Shown one piece after another: positions 9,243 through 17,376 of a stretch of DNA of 52,873 bases. How positions within the stretch are numbered: the stretch's first letter is position 1; every line of letters begins with the position of its first letter. The stretch comes from Micromonospora trifolii (lineage in GTDB: Bacteria > Actinomycetota > Actinomycetes > Mycobacteriales > Micromonosporaceae), in assembly GCF_022229005.1 (NCBI RefSeq), contig NZ_JAKKFD010000012.1, forward strand, positions 1 to 52,873, in the 5' to 3' direction. The notes beneath the pieces are model-generated. The model saw only the letters and a list, made by a program, of their open reading frames with translations. It was not told the origin of the DNA and searched no databases. The position numbers and the translations under genes are program-made.

Positions 9243-9291
9243 TTTACAACGTTGTAGGCAACGTTGTAAAGGGCTGCTGAGGCGGTAGGGT
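9243..9291. promoter_or_regulatory. Double LacI-type operator with divergent promoters
   Basis: Two palindromes with the central CG of LacI operators lie side by side: TACAACGTTGTA (9245-9256, perfect) and CAACGTTG (9259-9266). Their centres are 12 bp apart and the outer arms pair as well. Rightward, TTGTAA (9264-9269), a 16-bp spacer and TAGGGT (9286-9291) could form the regulator promoter. Leftward, TTTACA, a 16-bp spacer and TGTAAA lie inside the same operators. Binding should therefore block both abfA and the regulator gene. Confidence 0.8.
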
Positions 9292-9320
9292 GCGGAGTGT
9301 TACACCGGGGAGGTTTCGGA

Positions 9321-10328
9321 GTGCGGCAAAGGCTCAAAGATGTGGCCGAACGGGCCGGGGTGTCGGTGAAGACCGTCTCCAACGTCGTCAACGGTTACGT
9401 GCACGTTCGTCCGGACACCCGCGCCCGGGTCGAAGAGGCGATCGCCGAGCTCAACTACCGGCCCAACCTCTCCGCCCGCCACCTCCGCAAGGGCCGCACC
9501 GGCGTGATCGCGTTGGCCGTCCCGGAACTGGACATCCCGTACTTCGCCGAACTGGCCCGCTACGTGGTCACCGCCGCCGCCGCCTACGGCTGGACGGTCC
9601 TGATCGACCAGACTGGCGGTCGGCGTGAGCAGGAACGGGTGGTCGCCTCCGGCATCACCGATCACCTGATCGACGGGCTCATCTTCAGCCCGTTGGCGCT
9701 CACCGCTGAGGACCTGGCCGGCCTGGACGGCACTCCCATGGTGCTGCTCGGCGAGCGGGTCGATCATGGCCCGGCGGATCGAGTGGTGATCGACAACGTG
9801 ACAGCGGCCCGGGAGATCACCAGTCAACTGATCCAACTCGGCCATCGCCGGATCGCGGCCATCGGCTCGCAGCGCACCGACGAGGGCGCCAGCGCCCGGC
9901 TGCGCCTGGCCGGTTACCGCGACGCGCTGCTCGCCGCCGGGCTCGGCTACGACGAGACCCTGGTGGCGCCCGCGCCGGCCTGGCACCGCGCCGACGGCGC
10001 GGCCGCGATGCGCGGCCTGCTCACCTCCGGCGTACGCCTCGACGCCGTCTTCTGCTTCAACGACACGCTTGCCCTGGGTGCCCTGCGCGCTCTGCACGAG
10101 GCCGGCCTGCGGGTGCCGGAGGATGTGGCGGTGGTCGGCTTCGACGACATCGAGGACGGCCGCTTCTCGATTCCGACCCTGACCACCGTCGCCCCGGACA
10201 AGGAGCAGATCGCCCGCCTGGCCGTCGAACTGCTGGCCAACCGTCTGGACGGCGATCGCGCCGCCCCAGCCCGGGAACTCCGCGCCTCCTACCGTCTGGA
10301 ACTCCGCGAGTCCACCCAGCCCCGCTAG
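9321..10328 (+). CDS. LacI-family transcriptional regulator of the arabinose-polymer cluster
   Basis: The 335-residue product begins with a LacI helix-turn-helix (RLKDVAERAGVSVKTVSNVV), the hinge helix (RPNLSARHLRKGRTG) and then a periplasmic-binding-like effector domain ending with VVGFDDIEDGRFSIPTLTTV. Such proteins repress until a sugar binds. The GTG at 9321 has GGGGAGG 7 nt upstream. A GTG at 9297 is less likely because the predicted transcript would begin at or after it. Position beside a double operator and divergent from abfA indicates local control and autoregulation. The effector is probably arabinose or a short arabino-oligosaccharide, by inference. Confidence 0.93.
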   Translation: MRQRLKDVAERAGVSVKTVSNVVNGYVHVRPDTRARVEEAIAELNYRPNLSARHLRKGRTGVIALAVPELDIPYFAELARYVVTAAAAYGWTVLIDQTGGRREQERVVASGITDHLIDGLIFSPLALTAEDLAGLDGTPMVLLGERVDHGPADRVVIDNVTAAREITSQLIQLGHRRIAAIGSQRTDEGASARLRLAGYRDALLAAGLGYDETLVAPAPAWHRADGAAAMRGLLTSGVRLDAVFCFNDTLALGALRALHEAGLRVPEDVAVVGFDDIEDGRFSIPTLTTVAPDKEQIARLAVELLANRLDGDRAAPARELRASYRLELRESTQPR

Positions 10329-11116
10329 TCGAAGAAACGGGCCAGGTGGGTCTGGGGCGCCGGGTCGGCGTCCGGGGGGAGGGGGGTCAGGTCGGCGAAG
10401 ATCGAGGCGCCGTCGCAGCCCGCGTGCAGCGGGTACCAGCGCGGGGTGCCCGGTGGTCGGAGCTGGCAGATCCCCTTGAACGTCTGCACGTCCATCAGCC
10501 GGACGTGGGTTGGGTCGGCCACCGCGTTCACATGCCCCCACCAGGGGCTCATCACGTGCAGCACCCCACCGGGGCGGAGCACCCGATGACACTCGTCGAC
10601 CAGCGGCAGGAAGTCGATCAGGTGCTCCAGGATGTGCACCGCGAAGAGGACGTCCACCGAGTTGTCGGCGAGCGGCAGCGAGCCGGACAGGTCCGCCACG
10701 GCATTCACGCCGGGCGCCGGGTAGATGTCCAGCCCCAGGTTGCTCGACCACTGCTTGGTCGGCCCACAACCGAGGTCCACCACCACTGGCGCCCGCCCGC
10801 CGATGCCGACGCGGCACCAGACGCCGTAGACACCGGCCAGTTGCCCCACCAGGTCCCGCACCAGCCGCAGCTGGGCGGGCTCGGCCACGTCGCCGCTCAG
10901 ATGGGCCACCCCGCGGTCGAACCGCACCTCGACCGCCAGGTCCCGCAGTCGATCATCGTGGCGGACCTGGTCCGCCCATGCCTGCGCGAGGAAATCGTCT
11001 ATCGCCCGCAGCCGGTCGGCCGAGGGCGGAGTCTGTGCCAAAGCGACCATTCGGGCCACCTCCCGCCGCGCGATACCCGCAATCGCGCCCGGTATGCCCC
11101 GCTCGTCCAGGTCCAT
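10325..11116 (-). CDS. Class I SAM-dependent methyltransferase (Methyltransf_11 type)
   Basis: The product has 263 residues. After about 100 N-terminal residues of unclear role, the Rossmann fold starts with VVVDLGCGPTKQWSSNLGLD (motif I and the acidic end of strand 2). It continues with ILEHLIDFLPLVDECHRVLR and PGGVLHVMSPWW (motifs III to post-III). These show S-adenosylmethionine binding but not the acceptor. The stop codon shares the bases CTAG with the stop of the convergent LacI gene. The ATG at 11116 has no convincing ribosome site, so the N-terminus is uncertain. Confidence 0.85.
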   Translation of the reverse strand: MDLDERGIPGAIAGIARREVARMVALAQTPPSADRLRAIDDFLAQAWADQVRHDDRLRDLAVEVRFDRGVAHLSGDVAEPAQLRLVRDLVGQLAGVYGVWCRVGIGGRAPVVVDLGCGPTKQWSSNLGLDIYPAPGVNAVADLSGSLPLADNSVDVLFAVHILEHLIDFLPLVDECHRVLRPGGVLHVMSPWWGHVNAVADPTHVRLMDVQTFKGICQLRPPGTPRWYPLHAGCDGASIFADLTPLPPDADPAPQTHLARFFD

Positions 11117-11266
11117 CGCTCTGCTCGGGCGCGGCGGGCCGCGGGCGTGTCGCAGGATGCGGGGCAGGACCGCAATCGTCCTGATGCCACACAGGCATCA
11201 CGATGACTCACCCGCATCACGCTCGAAGAGACACCGCTCCCCACGGCCGAGCCCCGAACGGGCAGG

Positions 11267-11575
11267 TCAGCCCGAGAGGGTGCGGCGGCCCCCGCGCATC
11301 CGCTGGCGGGGCGGCGGGTCGGCGGGCTTCGGCCGCTTGAGGTGGTAGCGGTGCAGTTCGTGGTTGCCGGGCAGGGACGGGTCCTCGCTCATCGCGACCA
11401 ACTCCCAGCCCTGGTCACCGGCCCGGTTCAGGTGGGCCAGCGAGGTGTCGCCGTACGGCGTCACGTCGACCATCGAGCCGTCCGGGCCGTACCAGACGAA
11501 GACGACCTCCCAGCCGAGGTCGTTTGTCGCAGCCTGGCGGCGGCGGACCAGCAGGGCGTACTCCCACTTGAGCAT
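11267..11575 (-). CDS. Small DUF4177-like protein
   Basis: The 102-residue product has the pattern of DUF4177-like proteins: an N-terminal strand MLKWEYALLVRRR, then later DQGWELVAMSEDPS. The C-terminus is basic and Pro-rich. There is no signal or TM segment and the function is unknown. The ATG at 11575 precedes the conserved WEY strand; an upstream ATG at 11617 adds only a low-complexity stretch. It lies 38 nt downstream of the ABC-F gene on the same strand, so the two may be co-transcribed. Confidence 0.75.
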   Translation of the reverse strand: MLKWEYALLVRRRQAATNDLGWEVVFVWYGPDGSMVDVTPYGDTSLAHLNRAGDQGWELVAMSEDPSLPGNHELHRYHLKRPKPADPPPRQRMRGGRRTLSG

Positions 11576-11613
11576 GGCGTCATTCTCACCCCGCGCCGGC
11601 CCGCGGGCACGGA

Positions 11614-13251
11614 TCAATCCTCGGCGATCCGCCCGGCGTCGACCCGCAGTCGCCTGTTGGTCTCGATGGCGGCCAGCATCCGCCGGTCGTGGGTGACCAG
11701 CAGCAGCGTTCCGGGGTAGCTGGCCAGCGCCGATTCGAGCTGCTCGATGGCGGGCAGGTCCAGGTGGTTGGTGGGCTCGTCCAGCACCAGCAGGTTGACC
11801 CCACGGCCCTGGAGCAGGGCCAGCGCGGCCCGGGTCCGCTCACCGGGGGAGAGGGTGGCCGCCGGTCGGGGCACGTGCGCCGCCCGCAGGCCGAACTTGG
11901 CCAGCAGGGTCCGCGCGTCCGCCGGCGACAGGTGGGGCACTGCCGCCTCGAACGCGTCGATCAGCGGTACGTCGCCGAGGAACAGCCCGCGGGCCTGGTC
12001 CACCTCCCCGACCACCACGCCCGGTCCGAGCGAGGCGGTGCCGGCGTCCAGCGGCAGCCGGCCCAGCAGCGCGGCCAACAGTGTGGACTTGCCCGAACCG
12101 TTCGCCCCGGTCACCGCGACCCGGTCCGCCCAGTCGATCTGGAGGTCGATCGGGCCGAGGGTGAAGCCACCACGGCGTACCACGGCTCCGCGCAGCGTGG
12201 CCCCGACGGCGCCGGCGCGGGGCGCGGCGGCGATCTCCATCCGCAGCTCCCACTCCTTGCGGGGCTCCTCGACCACGTCGAGCCGCTCGATCAGCCGTTC
12301 GGTCTGCTTGGCCTTGGCTGCCTGCTTCTCGCTGGACTCGCTGCGGAACTTGCGGCCGATCTTGTCGTTGTCGGTGGCCTTGCGGCGGGCGTTCCGCACG
12401 CCCTTCTCCATCCAGCCACGCTGCGTGCGGGCCCGAGCCTCCAACCCGGCCTTGGTGTCGGCGTACTCCTCGAAGTCCGCGCGGGCGTGCCGGCGGGCCA
12501 CCTCGCGCTCCTCCAGGTAGGCCGCGTAGCCGCCGCCGTAGTGGTTCACCTGCTGCTGCGCCAGATCCAGCTCCACGACCCGGGTCACGGTGCGGGTGAG
12601 GAACTCCCGGTCGTGGCTGACCAGCACCGTGCCGGCCCGCAGACCGGTGACGAACTCCTCCAGCCGCTCCAACCCGGCCAGGTCCAGGTCATTTGTCGGC
12701 TCGTCGAGCAGGAACACGTCGTACCGGCTGAGCAGCAGCGACGCGAGCCCGGCCCGGGCCGCCTGACCGCCGGAGAGCCCAGTCGTCGGATGGTCCAGGT
12801 CGACAGCGAGCCCCAGGTCGGCGCTCACCTGCTCGGCGCGCTCGTCCAGGTCGGCGCCGCCCAGGGCGAGCCAACGCTCCAGCGCGTCGCCGTACGCGTC
12901 ATCAGCACCCGCCGCCCCGGCGGTCAGCGCCTCGGTCGCCGCGTCCAACGCCGCCTGCGCGGCGGTCACCCCGGTCCGGCGGGCCAGGAAGTCCCGTACC
13001 GTCTCGCCCGGCCGCCGTTCCGGCTCCTGCGGCAGGTGTCCGACGCTCGCGGTGGGCGGGCTGAGCCGCACGCTGCCGGCCTCGACCGGCAACAACCCGG
13101 CGAGGGTACGCAGCAGCGTCGACTTGCCGGCCCCGTTCGGCCCGACCAGCCCGACCACGTCGCCGGGGGCGACCACCAGGTCCAATCCGGCGAAGAGCGG
13201 GCGGTCGCCGTGCCCGGCGGCCAGGTCCTTGACGATCATCGTGGCGCTCAT
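11614..13251 (-). CDS. ABC-F family ATPase (ribosome-associated)
   Basis: The 545-residue protein has two ATP-binding cassettes and no membrane domain, which defines ABC-F. Walker A motifs are GPNGAGKST (residues 37-45) and GANGSGKST (near 380). The signatures are LSGGQAARAGLASLLLSR and LSPGERTRAALALLQG, each followed by a Walker B with LLDEPTNDLDL or LVLDEPTNHLDL. A basic, charged linker (RNARRKATDNDKIGRKF) separates them. ABC-F proteins act on the ribosome, either in translation control or in antibiotic resistance by target protection; sequence alone does not separate these. A TAGGCT box 9 nt before the ATG suggests a nearly leaderless message. Confidence 0.93.
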   Translation of the reverse strand: MSATMIVKDLAAGHGDRPLFAGLDLVVAPGDVVGLVGPNGAGKSTLLRTLAGLLPVEAGSVRLSPPTASVGHLPQEPERRPGETVRDFLARRTGVTAAQAALDAATEALTAGAAGADDAYGDALERWLALGGADLDERAEQVSADLGLAVDLDHPTTGLSGGQAARAGLASLLLSRYDVFLLDEPTNDLDLAGLERLEEFVTGLRAGTVLVSHDREFLTRTVTRVVELDLAQQQVNHYGGGYAAYLEEREVARRHARADFEEYADTKAGLEARARTQRGWMEKGVRNARRKATDNDKIGRKFRSESSEKQAAKAKQTERLIERLDVVEEPRKEWELRMEIAAAPRAGAVGATLRGAVVRRGGFTLGPIDLQIDWADRVAVTGANGSGKSTLLAALLGRLPLDAGTASLGPGVVVGEVDQARGLFLGDVPLIDAFEAAVPHLSPADARTLLAKFGLRAAHVPRPAATLSPGERTRAALALLQGRGVNLLVLDEPTNHLDLPAIEQLESALASYPGTLLLVTHDRRMLAAIETNRRLRVDAGRIAED

Positions 13252-13313
13252 CAGGACGGCAGCCTATCCGGCCGCCCGCATACGACCGGCTCCCAGCGGG
13301 CAGACTCAACGAC

Positions 13314-14084
13314 GTGGTAACCACACTGGCGATCGACTGTGGCGGCGGGGGCATCAAGGCGTCCGTGCTCGACGAGGCGGGAACGATGCGGGCCCGGCCG
13401 TTGCGGGTGCCCACCCCGTACCCGTTGCCGCCCGCGTTGTTCGTCCGGACCCTTCGGGATCTCGGCGGGCGCCTACCGACGGCGGACCGGCTCACTGTCG
13501 GCGTACCCGGGATGATCCGGCACGGAGTGGTCGTGAGCACGCCGCACTACGTGACCCGCAACGGCCCCCGCAGCCGGGTCGACCCGGACCTGGTCGCCGA
13601 ATGGTCCGGCTGGGACGCGCGCGGCGCGTTGGCCGACGCGTTCGGGGTGCCGGCGCTCGTGCTCAACGACGCCGAGGTGCACGGCGCCGGGGTGGTCGCC
13701 GGCACCGGCTGCGAGCTGGTGCTGACCCTGGGGACGGGGTTGGGCAGCGCGCTCTTCGACGGCGGGGTGCTCGCACCGCACCTGGAGCTGTCGCACGCGC
13801 CGGTGCGCTGGGGCACCACCTACGACACGTACGTCGGCGAGCCGGAACGGCGGCGGCTTGGCGACGCCTTCTGGTCTCGTCGGATCCGCCAGGTGGTGGA
13901 CGGGCTCCGCCCGGTGTTCCGCTGGGACCGGCTCTACCTGGGCGGGGGCAACTCCCGGCTGATCCGGCCCGAGCAACTGGCCCGGATGGGCGACGACGTG
14001 GTGGTGGTGCCGAACACCGCCGGAATCGTCGGCGGTGTCCGCGCCTGGGAACTTTCCGCCGGACGCCGGGACGCCCGCACCTGA
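13314..14084 (+). CDS. ROK-family kinase, polyphosphate-glucokinase-like
   Basis: The product has 256 residues, the usual length of polyphosphate glucokinases. The phosphate-binding loop is AIDCGGGGIKASVLD. VLNDAEVHGAG carries the catalytic Asp, LTLGTGLGSALFDGG the second phosphate loop, and PNTAGIVGGVRAW the adenosine or polyphosphate region. The usual GHM metal-site segment is weak (LELSHAP), so substrate use may differ. The enzyme would phosphorylate glucose from polyphosphate or ATP. The GTG start has no ribosome site but has CAGACT seven bases upstream, suggesting leaderless transcription. The 62-bp region upstream is shared with the divergent ABC-F gene. Confidence 0.82.
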   Translation: MVTTLAIDCGGGGIKASVLDEAGTMRARPLRVPTPYPLPPALFVRTLRDLGGRLPTADRLTVGVPGMIRHGVVVSTPHYVTRNGPRSRVDPDLVAEWSGWDARGALADAFGVPALVLNDAEVHGAGVVAGTGCELVLTLGTGLGSALFDGGVLAPHLELSHAPVRWGTTYDTYVGEPERRRLGDAFWSRRIRQVVDGLRPVFRWDRLYLGGGNSRLIRPEQLARMGDDVVVVPNTAGIVGGVRAWELSAGRRDART

Positions 14085-14203
14085 CCCTTCGGCGGCCATC
14101 GGGGGCCCGAACTGACCTGATCTCGACCCCGGGAACAGTCGCCAAACGTCTGGTGTTGTGCCAGCGTCGGAACAGGTGACGGTGCGACCCGAGGAGGTGG
14201 CAG

Positions 14204-14572
14204 ATGGATCTTCTGGCGGACTACCGGCGGGCGACCATGTTCTTCGAAACCGGTGACCCCAGCGGGGCAGCCCGACTGCTGGAGCCGATCATCGACGCCG
14301 AACCCGGCAACGCGGCGGTCCGGCAACTACTGGCCCGGGCGTACTTCCAGTCGGCCCAGCTCAACCGGGCCGAGGAGCATCTGCGCGAGCTGGTCGAGCG
14401 GGACCCGAGCGACCACTACGCGCACCACGTGCTCGGTCGGACGCTGGAGCGGCTGAACCGACACACCGACGCGCTGCGGCACCTGCGGATCGCCGCCGCG
14501 ATGTACGCGGCCAACGACGACTACCGGACGGCGCTGGAGCGGGTGGAGACCCGACTGGGCGGCAGGCGCTGA
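14204..14572 (+). CDS. Small tetratricopeptide-repeat protein
   Basis: This 122-residue protein is almost entirely TPR helices. The segments GDPSGAARLLEPIIDAEPGN, QSAQLNRAEEHLRELVERDP and LERLNRHTDALRHLRIAAA give about three repeats with the canonical small and aromatic positions. It has no signal or catalytic domain and presumably mediates protein binding; the partner is unknown. GAGGAGG lies 6 nt before the ATG, a strong ribosome site. A terminator follows the stop. Confidence 0.9.
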   Translation: MDLLADYRRATMFFETGDPSGAARLLEPIIDAEPGNAAVRQLLARAYFQSAQLNRAEEHLRELVERDPSDHYAHHVLGRTLERLNRHTDALRHLRIAAAMYAANDDYRTALERVETRLGGRR

Positions 14573-14592
14573 CCGTACGCAGTTCCATGACG

Positions 14593-14616
14593 GGGGCGGT
14601 CCTTCGGGGCCGCCCC
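14593..14616 (+). terminator. Terminator with TTCG tetraloop after the TPR gene
   Basis: A 10-bp stem (one G-T wobble) closes on a TTCG loop about 20 nt past the stop codon and is followed by TTCC. UUCG tetraloops are unusually stable, which supports a rho-independent terminator. Confidence 0.7.
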
Positions 14617-14693
14617 TTCCGTCGCCCGGTTGGCGGGCCGGTGGGCGTGCCTAGGATGACGGACATGGGACCTGACCGGCCGGGGGCTGCGGC

Positions 14694-14948
14694 ATGAAGC
14701 TCAAGCTGGACCTGCACGAGATCTTCAACAAGGGCCAGGACATCGACCGGGCGTTGCGCGGGATCATGGACGAGGCGGTGGCGAAGAAGGCCACCCTCGT
14801 CGAGATCATCCCCGGCAAGGGGTCCGGTCAGCTCAAGAAGCGGGTGCTGCGGTTCCTCGACCAGAAGGACGTCAAGCAGCTCTACCACCGGGTGGAAAAG
14901 GACTCGAAGAACTTCGGCCGCCTATTCGTCCACTTCCGCTGGAAATAG
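14694..14948 (+). CDS. Smr-domain-like small protein
   Basis: The 84-residue product resembles a minimal Smr domain. The N-terminal LKLDLHEI matches the LDLHG motif, and VEIIPGKGSGQLKKRVLRFL matches the HGxGxG loop with His replaced by Pro. Smr domains are found in MutS2 and as stand-alone proteins, usually with nuclease or RNA-binding activity. The changed loop makes nuclease activity uncertain. The high Lys content fits nucleic acid contact. The ATG follows GGGGGCTGCGGC without a strong ribosome site. Confidence 0.8.
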   Translation: MKLKLDLHEIFNKGQDIDRALRGIMDEAVAKKATLVEIIPGKGSGQLKKRVLRFLDQKDVKQLYHRVEKDSKNFGRLFVHFRWK

Positions 14949-14961
14949 CAGCGCCTTGTCG

Positions 14962-15621
14962 ATGCGTCTACATCCCGGTGAGACCGAAGCAGTCGGCTGG
15001 CGGCTGGTGACCCTGTCCGAAGCGGTCCGGCAGTTACGCGATGCATCACCGGATGTCACCGGACGCCCGCGGGTGATCGCGATCGATGGCCGAGGTGGTG
15101 CGGGTAAGACGACCTTGGCTGAGAGGCTGAGCAAGGTGGAGTCCAACTCCGCCATCGTGCACACCGACGACGTCGCCTGGAACCACGCCTATTTCGACTG
15201 GGGCGCCCTACTCGCCGAGAACATTTTGCAACCCCTGCACCGAGGGGCGTCGGTGAACTTCCGTCCCGATGCGTGGATCAGCCACGCCCGAGCCGGATCG
15301 ATCACCATCCCTGCCGGCGCTGACTTCGTCTGGGTCGAGGGCACCGGCATCATTCGGAGCGAACTTGACCCGTGGTTGGACGCCTCGGTGTACATACAGG
15401 GCGATCGTGATGAACAAGAGCGCTTGCTGGTCGCTCGCGACGGTGACTCTGCCGAACAGCAGGAGCACGTGACGAACTGGCTGCGGGAGGAACTGCCCTT
15501 CATGCTGCGAGAACGACCGTGGTCCCGAGCCACGCTGATCGTCGCGGGCCCTTCGGAGATTGACCACGACCCGGACACCGAACTGGTCGTAGCCCCCGCC
15601 GGTCAGCCTCTAGCGCGCTAA
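14962..15621 (+). CDS. Uridine-kinase-like P-loop phosphotransferase
   Basis: The roughly 219-residue protein has a Walker A motif in VIAIDGRGGAGKTTLAERL. It is followed by the substrate-side acidic pair in VHTDDVAWNHAYFDWG, the pattern of uridine-kinase-like ATPases (the DD that positions magnesium). FVWVEGTGIIRSELDPWLD corresponds to the Walker-B-like strand, and RERPWSRATLIVAG to the C-terminal strand. It probably phosphorylates a nucleoside or another small alcohol; the substrate is not clear. A TTG at 14956 is an alternative start. The gene begins 13 nt after the Smr-like gene and may share its transcript. AT content is a little higher than in its neighbours. Confidence 0.8.
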   Translation: MRLHPGETEAVGWRLVTLSEAVRQLRDASPDVTGRPRVIAIDGRGGAGKTTLAERLSKVESNSAIVHTDDVAWNHAYFDWGALLAENILQPLHRGASVNFRPDAWISHARAGSITIPAGADFVWVEGTGIIRSELDPWLDASVYIQGDRDEQERLLVARDGDSAEQQEHVTNWLREELPFMLRERPWSRATLIVAGPSEIDHDPDTELVVAPAGQPLAR

Positions 15622-15638
15622 CTGGGACGCCACACGCG

Positions 15639-15860
15639 TCAGGCCCCGATCTCAGCGACCATCGTGTCCGCGTCCTCGAACGACTCAACAGTGCAAAATC
15701 CTTCAGCGACGTACAGTCTCGCAGCGAAGTTCGCCCGCTCCACGCTCAGCGACACCGTGCGGATGCCACGTTCTCGTGCGGTGTCCAGAACAGCGCGCAG
15801 AAGCACCCGGCCCACACCCCGGCCCCTCCAGGTTTCCACATCAGGGCGCAGCGTCGAACT
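15639..15860 (-). pseudogene. C-terminal remnant of a GNAT acetyltransferase
   Basis: The readable part covers only the second half of a GNAT fold. It runs from the acetyl-CoA pyrophosphate loop RGRGVGRVLLRAVLDTARER, through the strand RTVSLSVERANFAARLYVAEG, to the end. A complete enzyme needs about 80 more N-terminal residues with the substrate-binding half. Upstream sequence on this strand (15861-15929) codes only a low-complexity stretch and then runs into the NUDIX gene of the opposite strand. I read this as a truncated, non-functional remnant, most likely cut when the flanking segment was joined. It could still be expressed as a short protein. Confidence 0.65.
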
Positions 15861-15898
15861 GGGTGTCGACGGTGATCGTCGGCCCGTAGGGTGTCCTG

Positions 15899-16396
15899 AT
15901 GTCGACGGTGAACCTGCGGCGATCGGCACGGGCGGTCGTCGTCGATGAAGACGACCGGGTTCTGCTGCTACGACTCGCCATTCCCGATCCGGCTGGCACG
16001 ATCGCCGTTTGGATCACTCCCGGGGGTGGCGTCGAAGACGGCGAGACGCCACTGGCCGCGCTGCGGCGAGAGTTACGCGAAGAGGTCGGTCTTGCACTCG
16101 ATGTCGACCCGCCTCAGGTCTGGCGCCAGGAGATAGTCGCCGCCGGGTTCGCACCCGGCCACGATGGCGTCGTGAACGACTACTTCCTCGTTCGGGCCGC
16201 AGCGTTCGCGCCGCGCGGTGCGATGAGCGATGAGGAACTCGCCGCCGAGCACGTCATCGGCTGGCGTTGGTGGTCGCTGTCAGAGATCAGGCAACACCAC
16301 GGTCCGGAACTGTTCTCGCCACGTGACCTCGCCACGCCGTTGACCGCACTGATCGCTGACGGAGTACCAACCCAACCCGTCCCGCTTGGCCTGTAG
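15899..16396 (+). CDS. NUDIX hydrolase
   Basis: The 165-residue protein carries a complete Nudix box, GGGVEDGETPLAALRRELRE followed by EVGL, which binds magnesium and hydrolyses nucleoside-diphosphate-linked compounds. The preceding strand ARAVVVDEDDRVLLLRLAIP and the later WRWWSLSEIRQ are typical of the family. The substrate is unknown. TAGGGT (15887-15892) six bases before the ATG and the absence of a ribosome site suggest a leaderless message. It diverges from, and partly abuts, the GNAT remnant. Confidence 0.92.
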   Translation: MSTVNLRRSARAVVVDEDDRVLLLRLAIPDPAGTIAVWITPGGGVEDGETPLAALRRELREEVGLALDVDPPQVWRQEIVAAGFAPGHDGVVNDYFLVRAAAFAPRGAMSDEELAAEHVIGWRWWSLSEIRQHHGPELFSPRDLATPLTALIADGVPTQPVPLGL

Positions 16397-16452
16397 GCAG
16401 AGCGTAGCGGACCGGACGTGGAGGCAGACTGGCATGCGGTACGCCCCCCATG

Positions 16453-16528
16453 CCGCGATCTTGCACTTACTGTCCCGGCGAAAAGGGCATCACACGCTTT
16501 TCGGCGACAGAAACTGCAAGATCGGCGG
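16453..16528. repeat. Intergenic imperfect palindrome with GATCTTGCA core
   Basis: Two arms of about 32 nt pair with a few mismatches (GATCTTGCA against TGCAAGATC, CTGTC against GACAG, GAAAAG against CTTTTC) around a short loop. It lies between the NUDIX gene and the convergent small membrane protein gene, so it may terminate both. Its size and the recurrence of GCAAGATCG at 36995 and 37058 suggest a dispersed intergenic element. Confidence 0.6.
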
Positions 16529-16568
16529 GGCTGGACGCGACGGACTGCTCAGATCAGCCAGAGCGCGG

Positions 16569-16913
16569 TCAGAGGATCGTGACGAGGAGGCCGCAGGCGA
16601 GCAGCGGGAGCACCGCGGCGAGGGTGCCCACTACGGCCGACGAGCGGATCCGGGTGCGGGAGATGAGCATCGCGAGCGTCGACAGGCTGACCAGCAGCGC
16701 GAGGAACATCGCCGGCAGGGCCACATAGAGCCCGAAGAGCAGCGTCCTCGACCGTTCGGAGTCGCACACCTCGCCGCAGTCCGCCGGGACCGACCCCGAG
16801 AGCGTGCCGAGGAAGAGGCCGAATACCGCGACGACGGCCACGTACCAGCCGGCCAGCACCAGCAACGAGGAGCGCCCGTCGGCGAGGTCGGTGCGGGGCG
16901 GCGCAAGGGTCAT
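16569..16913 (-). CDS. Small three-helix membrane protein
   Basis: The 114-residue product has three hydrophobic segments: LLVLAGWYVAVVAVFGLFLG, TLLFGLYVALPAMFLALLVS and AVVGTLAAVLPLLACGLLVT. Between the first two lies an outward loop with two cysteines (VPADCGEVCDSERS) that could form a disulfide. No family is recognised. AGGAGA ten bases before the ATG at 16913 supports this start over an upstream GTG. It follows a 57-residue gene by 32 nt on the same strand. Confidence 0.65.
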   Translation of the reverse strand: MTLAPPRTDLADGRSSLLVLAGWYVAVVAVFGLFLGTLSGSVPADCGEVCDSERSRTLLFGLYVALPAMFLALLVSLSTLAMLISRTRIRSSAVVGTLAAVLPLLACGLLVTIL

Positions 16914-16945
16914 CGCCGGAGTATCTCCTGTTGCGCTAAGAAGCG

Positions 16946-17119
16946 TCAGCCCGTGAGGGCGTCGGCGCGGGCTGGGCGTCGGGACCAGCACTGTGGGCGC
17001 TGCCGGACGGCGAGCTCCAGAGCCTGATGGTCGGACTCGATCATTTCCCGGGCTATTCGACGCGCCATTTCCAGGCGGTCGACGTGCATGTCAAGATCCG
17101 TCGGGCCGGCGCCTGCCAT
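16946..17119 (-). CDS. Small acidic/basic helical protein of unknown function
   Basis: The predicted product has 57 residues. Its central segment HVDRLEMARRIAREMIESDH should be a long amphipathic helix, followed by an Arg-rich tail with one cysteine. AAGGAG lies 6 nt before the ATG at 17119, a near-ideal ribosome site and the main reason to call the gene. It has no recognised family, signal or TM segment. It could be co-transcribed with the three-helix membrane protein downstream. The coding call is moderate because of its size. Confidence 0.5.
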   Translation of the reverse strand: MAGAGPTDLDMHVDRLEMARRIAREMIESDHQALELAVRQRPQCWSRRPARADALTG

Positions 17120-17376
17120 CTCGAACTCCTTGTCAGCGTTCGAACTAGTCGCATCATGCGTCACGCCGAGAACCGTCACCATTCCCCGATCGGTGGAAAG
17201 CTTCCGCCGTACGGCTCGGTGTCGATTTCCCCGGTTGCGCCGATGGTAGCGGTGGGTGCGCCACGCGGCCCGGAACTGCGGTTACCGCGTCTTGCCTGCG
17301 GTTTGTACATTGCACGGTGCGCGGGTCGGGGGGCGCGACAAGTCCGGTGAGGGATCTTCGTTACGGGAGGACCGCC

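Noticed and set aside
9297..9299. GTG at 9297 as start of the LacI regulator
   Set aside because: It lies only 5 nt after the predicted -10 box, so the transcript would start at or after it; GGGGAGG points to 9321.
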